In this document: positions 1 through 8,084 of the stretch, in pieces
Position numbering within the stretch: the stretch's first letter is position 1
Layout of the letters: every line of letters starts with the position of its first letter
Origin: Gonium pectorale
Lineage: Eukaryota; Chlorophyta; Chlorophyceae; Chlamydomonadales; Volvocaceae
Assembly: GCA_001584585.1 (NCBI GenBank)
Contig: LSYV01000013.1
Location: forward strand, 2,569-13,381
DNA: 10,813 bases
Reading direction: 5' to 3'
The notes under the pieces: model-generated
The model's input: the letters and a program-made list of their open reading frames with translations, nothing else
The model's database searches: none
Told to the model about the DNA's origin: nothing
Position numbers and translations under genes: made by a program

Positions 1-13
1 ACGTCCGACACGG

Positions 14-3000
14 TCATCGTCCGAGGTCGGCGACCACCATCTTGGAGCTCAGCTCGGCGCGGACCTGGGGAGTGGGCGAGGCGGGAGGGCGGGCAGGCGG
101 GCGGAGGGGCACGAGCGGGTGGCGGGTCGCCGGGTGGGCGGGGCGGCGACCCGTGGGTCGGCGCGAAGGACAAGCTACGGCCGAGTTCCCACAACGCAAC
201 GCAACCAGCCGCATGGCCAGTGCACAGTCGGGGCCCGCAAGGCTCACGCATCCTCGCGATATCCCATGTTCTGCATAACTCTTTTCCGCCCACAAGTCCG
301 CCGCCCGGACTCGGACACCCTGGTGATGACTGATGTGGCCGTACGTCGTACGGCGCTGCACGTACCTTTGCAATGCGGTCCAGCGCCTCCTTGCTCACCA
401 TCGGCACGTAGCCCTGTGGGTGGATGGGTTTGTGGGCGGTGGGTGGTGGGCGGTTGGCGGGCGGTGGTTGGGAGAGAGGTCGGCTGCGGGGCGGGAATGG
501 TTTGGGAAGCAGCGCAAGTTGGGGACTTATAGACAGCCGACACCCGCGCCCGCCCGCCCCGACGACCCCTCTCCCGCGCCTTTGCACGCGTCCCGCACAA
601 AAATCCCCACCGCTCTGTCCCGCCCCGCTCACTGCAGACAACCGGCTGCTGACGTCTGCCCCTCCGCACCCCAACCCCACCCCCCCGCCCCCGCGCGCAC
701 CCGGACCACACCCCAGGCTCCCCCACGCCCGCCCCGCCCCACCGGCACAAACGGCCCGGCCTTGCGCGGGTCGGCGCTGCGCGGCAGCAGCCGGGACAGC
801 ACCTGCCCCACGCGGCCGCCCACGACCCCGCCGAAGCCGCCTCCGCCCAGCTCCACGTCGGCGCCAGCCCCGCCGCCAGCGGCGCCACCGGCGCCCGAGG
901 CGGCCCGCGACCGCGCCTTCGCGACGCGGCCGCGCCGGACGCACCAAAAAACGCCGCCCAAGAAGGCCAGCGTCAGCCCGCCTGTTCACGTGGCGTGGGG
1001 TTTAGCTCAGTCCGTAGGCAAGCTGAAAGGCGTCCGCGGAGCATGGAGTCGTAGACGCGCCCATGCTAGCTCACGGGGAGTTGGCTTGGGCGGGCGCGGC
1101 CCGAAGGTGAGCCGCCGGGGGAGAGGAAGCGCAAACCGAGAGAGAAAAGGGACGGCAGCCTAGCGCTGGGTAGAGTCAGACAAAGCGGCTGCCCGGTGGC
1201 GGTAGTGGCGGGGTTTGGGGGGTGCAGGTGTAGGCGTTATGGCACAGGCGTAGGCGTTGTGAGTGCATCGTACCTGGAGCCCTACAGCATTTGCCGGCTT
1301 GTAAGCGCGTGAGTATGTGTGCGTGTGCGTGTCATGCGGGCGCGCGGGCGGTCTTTCGGGCGTCAGCGCCTTTGGCAGCAGGGAGCGGCGTCGACGGAAG
1401 AGCCATCCAGGGCAAAGCCGGCACAGGCCCTGAAGGACCCCCCCGCCCCCAAACAACGCTGCCTCCCTCACCCGTCAGCAGCGCCGGCAGCAGGATGTTG
1501 GTTAGGCCGTTGCCGTCCTTGGCGTTGGATGCGCGGTTGGTGACGGTTGCCAGCAGGTCCCGCACGCACTGCTCGGGGCCGCTGGCGCTCAAGCACGACA
1601 TGCTGGCGTACGCCGTACACCAGTGCGTGGCGTTCTGCTCGTACAGGTTGTACGACTCCCCGCTGGAGCGCTGGATGGCGGTCGCCAGGTCGGCGATGCT
1701 CTGCGGCGAAGCCAGGCAAGGCGACAGCGCCGCCGCAAGAGGCGGTTTCTCGTTCGCGCCGTACGGCATGTGCATGGCGCGGTGGATCCCAACCCTCCCC
1801 GCTGGCGCCTTTGCTTTGCTTCCATCTCGTCTCTCCAGCTCCAGCCCCCCCCCCGCCCCGCCCCGACCTTAGGCTCCCGCTTCCGGCCCTCGTTTCGCCC
1901 GTGCGCCCAAAGCGCGAGCCGTGCGGAGCAACAGCAGTGTGAGGCTCCCAGCACTCGAGGCAGTCCGCCCGTGCGGCGGCCTTCCCCCCTCCTCGGCGCC
2001 GCGAGTGCGTCGTGCCCCTCCGCCTCCCGCGCAACGAGGGGGCGCCCTCCTCCGGCGCCTCCTACCACGCGCCCTCACGCCTCGCCTCGCCTCCCGTCGC
2101 CTCCCCTCCCGCGCCACCCAGTCTGCGCGCTCCGCCCCCACAACATGCCTCCACCCCAACCCCAACCCCGCAGTCGCGCTTGCGCTCTAACGCGCGCTCA
2201 CACCCACCAGCGCCTCGGCAACGCAGCTCAAGCTATCGTTGGCCGCCGCCGCACCCGCCGCGGCCGCCGCCGCCGCCGTCTCGTTGGCGGTCAAGTTCCT
2301 GGGCAGCAGCTGCGGCCAGCCCGGCGGCGGCGCCGCAACGCACACGGGCCGCAGGATGGCGACCTGCTGGCCGGGCTTGCCGGGGAGGCGCGGGTAGGAG
2401 GAGACGTGCTGAACAAAGATCTGCAGCGGCAGGCAGCCGTCGCGGATCTTCACCGTGTTTGCGAACCGGAGCGTGGCCCTGCAAGTCGGGTTGCCGGGCA
2501 GTGTTGGGGGGCGACGAGTTGGTTCGTTGTCGGGTTTAATCGGTTTGGGGCGGGGTGAGGCGGGGGTAAGGCGGCGCGCGGTGCGCATCGGCAGCGAAGC
2601 AGGGCAGGTCGGGGCGGGCTGCGCGAGAACGTGCACATTGAGGCGACGCATCGCTTTGCAAGGGAACGCGCGGCCGCGCCAGAATGGTTAACCGTGCGGA
2701 GCTGGGATAAGTTCGGCGCGCAGGCGGCAGCCGGGATATCCGCCACGCGGCGGGGCGGTCAACGCCCCCAAAACTGTGTCGCCTGCCAACCGCCGTACCT
2801 CGCCGTGCTGGACGCCAGTGACACGATCTGAAAGTCGTAGCCAAGCTGTGAGAGGCCGTGCCAGATGATAATGTCCCGAAAGACGAGCGTGGTGTTGTCG
2901 GCGAGCCGGAGCAGGCCGGCCGCATTGGCACCAAAGTCTATCCCCGCGGTGTAGCGAACGGCCCCCTGGAGAGGAATTGCCTCGCCTGCAATTTCCAATT

Positions 3001-3244
3001 GCCGGTTTGGCCCGATGGCTATGGCCCCGGCCGGGAGCGCTGAGGCTGCACTGAGGTTTATAAGCCCAGAAACGCCGATATAGGATACTGCGACGTCCCG
3101 GAGTGCTGCGACGAACTCATTGGCTGTAGTGACGTTCGCCCGCTTTGCCTCTGCCACCGCGAGCACCCCCAAGACGACGAGCCAGACAAGACGAAGAGTT
3201 CCCAGCCGCTGCCCTGCGCCGGCCTCGCTGCTGCAGGGCGGCAT
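14..3244 (-). CDS. Six-exon type I membrane protein with beta-helix-like ectodomain (volvocine algal type)
   Basis: Predicted cell-surface protein of 429 residues; function unknown. Exons 3244-2799, 2478-2202, 1700-1472, 981-743, 413-366 and 64-14 join in frame to 430 codons including TGA at 16-14. All introns are GT-AG; the first joins AG|GTACGG to TTGCAG in phase 2. The ATG at 3244 is followed by a signal peptide (hydrophobic core LVWLVVLGVLAV, residues 19-30, likely cut near AEA at 31-33). Residues 36-240 carry many sequons (NVT, NLS, NTT, NLT, NET, NDS) and short beta-prone repeats such as LRLADNTTLVFRDI, a style known from pectin-lyase-fold surface proteins of volvocine algae. Residues 242-306 add a Cys-containing region. 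A transmembrane helix spans about 307-332, split between exons 3 and 4 (NILLPALLT + GGLTLAFLGGVFWCV), then basic VRRGR. The tail (333-429) is Gly/Ala-rich with GGGGFGGV. Uncertain points: exon 2 may end at 2208 instead of 2202, and an unseen donor in the last exon could extend the gene past the window. Confidence 0.72.
1845..1864 (-). other. Possible G-quadruplex tract in an intron
   Basis: The minus strand carries two runs of four G and one of ten G separated by single bases, within the 2201-1701 intron of the membrane-protein gene. It is therefore present in the pre-mRNA. Folding is inferred from the G tracts only. Confidence 0.45.
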
Positions 3245-3857
3245 TCTATGAATTGTTCAAGAGGTGTCGGAGCGAACTGGGTGCGCGCAGGACTGGCGGG
3301 GTCGACGGGGGCCAGAGGCGCCCTCAAAGTGTGTGACTAATGCGCCGGCGGCATGGTGCTATGCTGCCGCGATACTGTGCTCTGCGTCCAGCTAGTTGCT
3401 TAGTGTGGGAGCTCGTGGCGTTTCTTGCGCGCGCACGTGGACTGCCCCGTGGATTCTTGCAGGGGCACTCGTACAAAATCAGCTAAGCCGGGGCCAACTT
3501 GCGGCAACAATAATACTTGGAGTTTATATGTATTGCTGCGCAAGAGGGCAAGTGCGGCCCCCGCGAGGTTCCTGCCCGGTCACCTGTGCGTTTGCGAAAA
3601 GCACTGGGAGCTTCCATACTACAGTGACACAGAGGAAGCCTTCATTTCGTGAGACTGACAACCCAAACGCCCTGCTGGCGCGCGCTGGCAGCGCTCGTCT
3701 CGGCAGCCTGCACCGCAGTCAACGTTCAATAGATTCAGGGGGGATGCATCACGCGATTTGAAAGTGCAAACGTGAGGAAATTAGCGACCGGCGCGCAGGG
3801 TAACGGTAAGTTAGTGCCAGATGCAGTGGTGACAGTTGGTGTAGGGACACCCGTGGG
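3245..3857. other. Intergenic region upstream of the membrane-protein gene
   Basis: This should hold the promoter of the minus-strand gene starting at 3244. The only TATA-like match noticed on that strand is TATAAA at 3528-3523, about 280 bases upstream of the ATG, in a locally less GC-rich patch. A 75-codon plus-strand frame (3425-3652, ending TEEAFIS) has slight coding character but no supporting signals, so it is not called. Confidence 0.4.
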
Positions 3858-4085
3858 GGCACGCGCACACGCAAAGAAACGCACTATGATAACGCAGTTG
3901 AGACTTCAAGCGCAGCGCTCGACATGCAACGCGCTTTGGTTTAAACGGTTTGCACAAGCAAACCGTTGTCAAGCCTGGCTAGCCTGCGCTGGCACACGCA
4001 CGCCTGCAAAAAGTTCAAAAGTAAAGTGATTTTTAACAGCAACAACCATGAGGACCTCGCGCGCTGCACGCCCCACCTGCATTAA
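3858..4085 (+). pseudogene. Relic coding module, copy 1 (unrecognised, decayed)
   Basis: A diverged counterpart of the module at 5661-5868. Bases 3878-3934 match 5679-5735 at 43 of 57 positions by hand count, without gaps. Further shared blocks are AACGGTTTGC (3944), AAGCCTG (3971), GCCTGCGCTGGC (3982) and CGCACGCCTG (3997). In the shared frame this copy reads DFKRSARHATRFGLNGL, but TGA, TAA and TGA interrupt the frame just upstream, so it is not an intact exon. A second frame, open from 3945 to the TAA at 4083-4085, gives SLRWHTHACKKFKSKVIF, comparable to GLRWPAHAWRRK of copy 2. It looks like a dead copy of a gene exon or mobile-element protein. No terminal repeats or target-site duplication could be defined. 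Confidence 0.45.
3944..3967. repeat. Perfect inverted repeat, 10-bp arms, 4-base loop
   Basis: AACGGTTTGC, spacer ACAA, then GCAAACCGTT: an exact hairpin. The left arm is also present in the related module at 5809-5818, but the right arm is not. The palindrome therefore arose, or survived, in this copy only. Confidence 0.85.
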
Positions 4086-4091
4086 CACGCC

Positions 4092-4096
4092 TTACA
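4092..4096 (-). terminator. Candidate TGTAA polyadenylation signal
   Basis: TTACA on the plus strand reads TGTAA on the minus strand, the usual polyadenylation signal of chlamydomonad algae. It is about 120 bases past the TAA at 4217-4215, a normal distance for such a 3' UTR. TGTAA also overlaps the two stop codons at about 4217 and 4447, which weakens the assignment. Confidence 0.3.
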
Positions 4097-4214
4097 CAGA
4101 AAGCCCCCACCATGATGATCTGTGTCGCAGCTGTCGCAGGGCGTGCGGCCAGCCAGCAGCAAATGCTCTGCCAGAGCCTCCCCCTCGCACCCTCGCACCC
4201 GCAGCCCACGCATC

Positions 4215-4849
4215 TTACAGCCCTTGGGTCTGCTTCTCCTTGGCCTTCATCGTGACGATGCACGAGATGAACTCGGCAAGCTCCTCGGGCGTCGCATCAT
4301 CCAGTCCAGGGGCTCAACCCGCGTGTTGAGGGCACTCATAATGATACGGTTCGCACCTCCTAATCGTTCGCACCCTGGGCGTTCCACGATCAACACCCCG
4401 TTGCAAATCGCCGCCCGACGGACGCCCAGCGACTTATGGCCCGCGTTACAAGTTGCGTCGAACCACGTCGGGCCATGTCTGGGCCCGAACCTTGTCCAGC
4501 TCGGCCGCTCATGCGGGCTATGAACCAGGGGGCATAGGCGGAGAAGTCCTCCCGCCGCATAGCTGCACGCAGCCCTTCACCAGGCAGGACCTCGATTGCC
4601 ATACCGCCTGCGGACGGGGCCGGGCGGGCGAAGAGTGAGCGGGGAGGGGCGTGGATGGCTCCGTCCCGGGGCGTGCGCGGTGTAGCCGCATGACTCGCCG
4701 CTGTAGCTGTACAGTAAGCCGGGTATACGAGGCACCTACGAGGCGTCCAGGCTCTCGTCAACAAACGCAGTACCTGGTCTACAAAACAACCGCGGGCACG
4801 GCACCGTGCAGATACCAGCCATGTCGTCAACAGCCGCCGCAGGGTGCAT
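4215..4849 (-). pseudogene. Candidate small three-exon gene, or frameshifted relic, of unknown function
   Basis: I do not recognise this protein. A phase-consistent model has exons 4849-4774, 4607-4491 and 4312-4215, giving 96 residues. The first junction is CCAG|GTACTG to a very good acceptor (C-rich tract then CCGCAG at 4610-4608), in phase 1. Exon 2 reads MAIEVLPGEGLRAAMRRED and SAYAPWFIARMS; exon 3 reads LDDATPEELAEFISCIVTM and ends QTQGL with TAA at 4217-4215. A TATAAAA lies about 40 bases upstream of the ATG and a TGTAA about 120 bases after the stop. Against an intact gene: the second donor (AAG|GTTCGG) is weak. Also, one base out of frame, the sequence after IARMS continues as a convincing helix, AELDKVRAQTWPDVVRRNL, then TAA near 4447. 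That suggests a single-base insertion near 4505 in a once-longer frame. Exon 3 looks coding on its own, but the whole model is inference. Confidence 0.42.
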
Positions 4850-5585
4850 CCAGTCGCGCGGGCCACGTTGCGCTTTATCTACGTGTTTTATATGGTCTAG
4901 AAGATCTATTCATGACAGTATGAGAGTGTGAGACAGGCAGGCATGCAGAAAAACATCCTAGCCGGCAGCCCATGTACCCAACAACCCAACAAAGTGACCC
5001 CGGCCTCGCGGCGGCGCGCGCGGCGGCGCCAGGAGCTTAACGCTAGAAGCTGGGCTGGGCTGTGCTAGGTGCGCTGAGCTGAGGTGCCTTCCAGACGGCG
5101 GAACCGGCAGCGTGCGCTTTGTCTCTCTGTATCTATCGGGCACTTGGAATGAATGCCTGCGCGTGTCTTGGAGATACCGTACATGACAGCCTCGGCCATG
5201 TCCACCTACGTTGCCCATCATGGCGACCATGCCACTCGCTGATCCGCCCGCCGCGGCTTGTCTACCTCCTGTGCGGCCCCCGCACTTGCCACGCACACGC
5301 GCCTCCTGTGGGACCCCCGCCTGCGTGTCCGCGTTGCAGTTATGCCTGCGCTGTTCCGCCTGCCGTGCCCCTGCAGGCGGTGGGCGGTCTGGGCCCGTCT
5401 GCTCGCCTCCCTCGCCCGCCATCGCGCCATGCCCTGTACTTGGCGCCCTGCTGGAAACATCGCACCCTCGGTTATGTACGACCTTCGGGTCTGCCCTCCC
5501 TGATTCAGTTTCCCTGATCCGCCACACTCACAGGCCGCGCGCTGGCTGTTGCTCTGGGGCCCTGCTGAGGGCGGCCATGATCTAG
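4850..5585. other. No gene recognised
   Basis: Apart from the possible TATA box at 4886-4892, I see no convincing exon on either strand. Long open frames (for example minus 5527-4958) have the Arg/Ala/Pro/Gly composition expected of random GC-rich frames and no conserved motifs. The GGCGGCGCGCGCGGCGGCGCC stretch near 5009-5030 is simple GC-rich self-complementary sequence. Confidence 0.4.
4886..4892 (-). promoter_or_regulatory. Possible TATA box for the 4849-4215 candidate gene
   Basis: The minus strand reads CATATAAAACACG here, containing TATAAAA in a locally AT-rich patch of otherwise GC-rich DNA. It lies about 40 bases upstream of the candidate ATG at 4849, so the 5' leader would be very short. 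The motif is short and could be chance. Confidence 0.3.
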
Positions 5586-6107
5586 CTGGGCAAAGACCCC
5601 GATGACCCCAGGGAGCTCGTCACCGGTGAGTTTAAAGGCGGGCGGGAGGAGGCCCGGGAATGGCACGTGTGCAACCGAAACGCACTGCCGTACCGCAGTC
5701 TGGACTTCAAGCGCAGGGCTCAGCGTGCAACACGGGTCCTGTTGGGTTTTAACAGGTTACAAGTTACAGGTTACACGTCCGTCAAAGCCGGGGGGCCATG
5801 GACCATTTAACGGTTTGCGTAAGCCTGCCAGATCCTGCGTGGCCTGCGCTGGCCCGCGCACGCCTGGCGGCGCAAGTCCCTTACGTTCGCGTGCAATGGC
5901 AAGGCTATTGCACAGCACCATGCCATCTTGTACTCACTAAGACGACTTGAGGATCGCCGCGCCGTGGACCCCAGCGACGCATACCCGGCCTCTCCCCAAG
6001 AGCCCCACCAAGCACGCCCCTCACGCACATCCGGCCGCTGTGGCCCAACAACGGCAGGCAGGGGTGAACGTTTCAGAGAAGCTGGGAAAAGGGTAGAGCC
6101 ACCGTGA
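5586..6107 (+). pseudogene. Unrecognised coding patch, copy 2 of the dispersed module
   Basis: Function unknown. Two adjacent open frames look protein-coding. The first (5586-5807, stop TAA 5808-5810, no ATG) reads LGKDPDDPRELVTG, then REWHVCNRNALPYRSLDFKR and RAQRATRVLLGFNRL. The second (5823-6104, stop TGA 6105-6107) reads ILRGLRWPAHAWRRKSLTF, CNGKAIAQHHAILYSLRRLE and DRRAVDPSDAYPA. A possible intron from 5763 (CAA|GTTACA) to 5831 (GCCAG|ATC) would join them in phase 0, giving 150 codons. An alternative donor is the textbook ACCG|GTGAGT at 5625. No start codon, promoter or upstream exon was found. The match to copy 1 at 3858-4085 suggests a multicopy gene family or transposable-element protein. 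It may be the 3' end of a gene with lost 5' exons. Coding character is judged by eye only. Confidence 0.42.
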
Positions 6108-6237
6108 AGACATTGCAGGTTGTGATTTGCAGGTGGAAGCGGCGGGGTTTTCAGGCCGCGATTGCAGCGGCCACAGATACCGTAGCCGAGAGCTGCGATG
6201 CCGGCGGGGTGGAGGACGAACGGGGGACCCGGTGTGT

Positions 6238-6323
6238 GTGTGGTGCGTGGAGGGCGGTGGCGACTTCTACCAGTGGCGGCCAGGGGCAAGCGTGGTGCTG
6301 GCGGCGCTGGCGGAAGCGGTGCC
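6238..6323 (+). pseudogene. Short exon-like fragment, unknown
   Basis: The frame reads GDFYQWRPGASVVLAALAEA then VP, and ends at a textbook donor GCC|GTACGTG (6324). The LAALAEAVP pattern is reminiscent of Leu/Ala-rich repeat proteins, but the piece is too short to assign. A neighbouring frame upstream (ending about 6230) also looks coding but is out of phase, with no room for an intron between them. If real, it is broken. Low confidence. Confidence 0.2.
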
Positions 6324-6691
6324 GTACGTGCGTACACGTGCGCCACACTCGCTCGGCGGGAGGACGACGTCGTGGGAGATGCGAACGGGGTCGTCATCAG
6401 CGGTCGTCACTCATCAGCGGTATAGGTCGAGGTTGGTTTCCGGGGTGACGTGCAGGAGGGCGCCCAGCACGTGCACCCCGCGTACCGTACGACACCCCCC
6501 ATCAACCGACTGCCAGCACCGAAGAACTCCGGAAAGCTTCTTGGGATGGCCCCGCTGCCAGCTGTGGACCAGGACGGTGGGCGGAAGTGAAGGCGATAGT
6601 ACGAAAGTCAATACTAGCGGAAATGGAAACAGAAACAGGGAAGGCAGTGAGAAGTTCTTGCAGTCTGGCGGCCGGGCTTGTTGTGTGGGCG

Positions 6692-6743
6692 TGGCAGCTG
6701 GGCGGGCGGGCGGGGCTTGGCAGCTGGGCAGGCGGGTGGGCCG
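6692..6743. repeat. Two-copy 26-bp tandem repeat
   Basis: Units 6692-6717 and 6718-6743 both begin TGGCAGCTGGGC and continue with G-rich sequence, with a few substitutions in the second copy. Confidence 0.7.
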
Positions 6744-6931
6744 CCACCTCCCGCACCCGCGCGCCGGGCGCATCGTACGTGCCCTGCCCGTATCCATCGA
6801 GCCACGGGGATATGCATGGGCCATGCCTTTCGTGCGGTGCGCACTGCACACTGCGTGCCGTGGGCGCCTGCTGTCTTCCCGCCCTGTGATGGTGGGTGGA
6901 CAGGGCGATGGTGTATACCTCCGCGCGCCTC

Positions 6932-6969
6932 TTGATTGCGTACAGCGCAGTTGATTGCATACAACGAAC
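6932..6969. repeat. Imperfect two-copy 19-bp tandem repeat
   Basis: Units 6932-6950 and 6951-6969 share TTGATTGC and match at 15 of 19 positions by hand count. Confidence 0.6.
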
Positions 6970-7407
6970 CGACCGCTTGCTTGCTTCCCTGATCCCTAAT
7001 CCCGCGCGGACGCGCCCTCCACCCATCCCGAGGACCACCACCATCTCCCTTGCTTCCGCGCTTGATCGTTCCCGGCCCCAGGCAGCCGCCCGCGCCGACA
7101 GGGATCGGCTCATAAGGCCGGGTCGGAGCAAGGCAGGGCTGGGAGCAGGGGCGCTTGATCGTTACAAGCTTGCGGGGGGCGGGGGCGGGGGCGGTGCACT
7201 CTCTTGCGCAGTTCCCCGCTGGAAACATGCAACCCTTGCACCCTCGTGAGGGAGGGCCGCACAGCCCTGCCCCCCGGACGCAGCCCATAAGCGGCATCGC
7301 GCATTCAGGCCTTGCCTGGATTGGGATGCTCGGACAGCGACGCGGCTGTATCCGGAGGTTGAAGCCAAAGCCTATCGGTGGACCGACTGCAGAGGGACAG
7401 AAAGATG

Positions 7408-7427
7408 CACGTCACGTCACGTCACGT
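7408..7427. repeat. Four exact copies of CACGT
   Basis: A perfect pentanucleotide array, followed by CATGAC. Each junction creates ACGTCA/TGACGT, the core bound by many bZIP factors, so it could be either a microsatellite or a clustered binding site. Confidence 0.8.
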
Positions 7428-7595
7428 CATGACAGGCCGAGCGAGGGACAACTCGCGGCGGCGCGCGGGCGGCGGCTGCGTCACCGCTACCTGCCCATCT
7501 GCGAGGCCAATCATATCGAGGCATGTGCAACATGCGGCGGGCACGCACGGTGTCGCGATGCCTGACTACTGCCTGGTCAGCAGTCAGCCATGCGC

Positions 7596-7625
7596 GCTGT
7601 GCAACCCGACGCTGTGCAACCCGAC
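7596..7625. repeat. Exact 15-bp tandem duplication
   Basis: GCTGTGCAACCCGAC occurs at 7596-7610 and again at 7611-7625 with no mismatch, suggesting a recent duplication. Confidence 0.85.
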
Positions 7626-7849
7626 AAGGCAGCGTGGCGAAGCGCCTAGCGGCTGACAATCCCCCGTGAAAGATAAAACCTGCCCCGCACGGCCGCCGGC
7701 CGCCGGCGGGTCGGCGGGCCAACAACACGCACCAGCCGCCGGCACAAGTTCATTCCATAAAATGCAGTGCTGCAACCGGTCTGGATTCAGACAGGGCCTT
7801 TGCTACGAGCTTGGTCTTCTCTCATGGCGACCGCAGCCACCTCCTCGAG

Positions 7850-7867
7850 GCACACACACACACGCAC
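7850..7867. repeat. CA dinucleotide microsatellite
   Basis: A short run of CA repeats interrupted by a G, just before CACGTG. Ordinary simple sequence. Confidence 0.7.
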
Positions 7868-8048
7868 GTGTAAGTCATAGTCGATGAGATCACGGAGGCA
7901 CACGGGAAGCAAACGCGTGAGCAGGGCCGGCCACGCAGCTCGCGGGCAAAGTCGACACACAAGGGCGGCGCGATCGCGCACTTTGGCGCGCGGCGCTTGG
8001 GACACCCAGCCTGGCCACCCGACCCCTCGCAGCCCGCTCGCTCCACGC

Positions 8049-8084
8049 GGTACCGGTACCACGCGGTACCGGTACCGGTACCGG
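8049..8084. repeat. Self-complementary GGTACC array
   Basis: GGTACCGGTACC (8049-8060), then ACGC, then a longer run of the same six-base unit (8065-8084). Each unit is a palindrome, so either strand can fold on itself. The flanking CACGC is duplicated too (8044-8048 and 8060-8064), giving a nested direct repeat. Confidence 0.8.

Noticed and set aside
998..1080. tRNA-like start (GTTTAGCTCAGT resembles an A box)
   Set aside because: No B box (GGTTCGA-type) and no cloverleaf pairing downstream; it lies inside the 1471-982 intron.
333..1163. 276-codon plus-strand open frame
   Set aside because: Pro/Arg/Ala-rich shadow opposite the membrane-protein exons and introns; no motifs, and the minus-strand model explains the region better.
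3425..3652. 75-codon plus-strand frame ending TEEAFIS
   Set aside because: The C-terminal part looks mildly coding, but there is no splice, promoter or homology support; kept only as a note in the intergenic entry.
4958..5527. 189-codon minus-strand open frame
   Set aside because: No conserved motif, no promoter or TGTAA at sensible positions, and composition as expected by chance.
6127..6954. 275-codon plus-strand open frame
   Set aside because: Only a short piece (6238-6323) looks coding; the rest is Arg/Gly/Ser-rich, crosses tandem repeats and has no recognisable domain.
5440..7245. Shared GCTGGAAACAT and GCACCCTCG near 5450 and 7218
   Set aside because: Only about 20 matching bases in two short blocks with unrelated flanks; too little to claim a repeat.
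7677..7740. GCCGGC-rich palindromic stretch as a terminator or replication origin
   Set aside because: Simple GC-rich self-complementarity is common in this DNA; no other origin or terminator signal is present.
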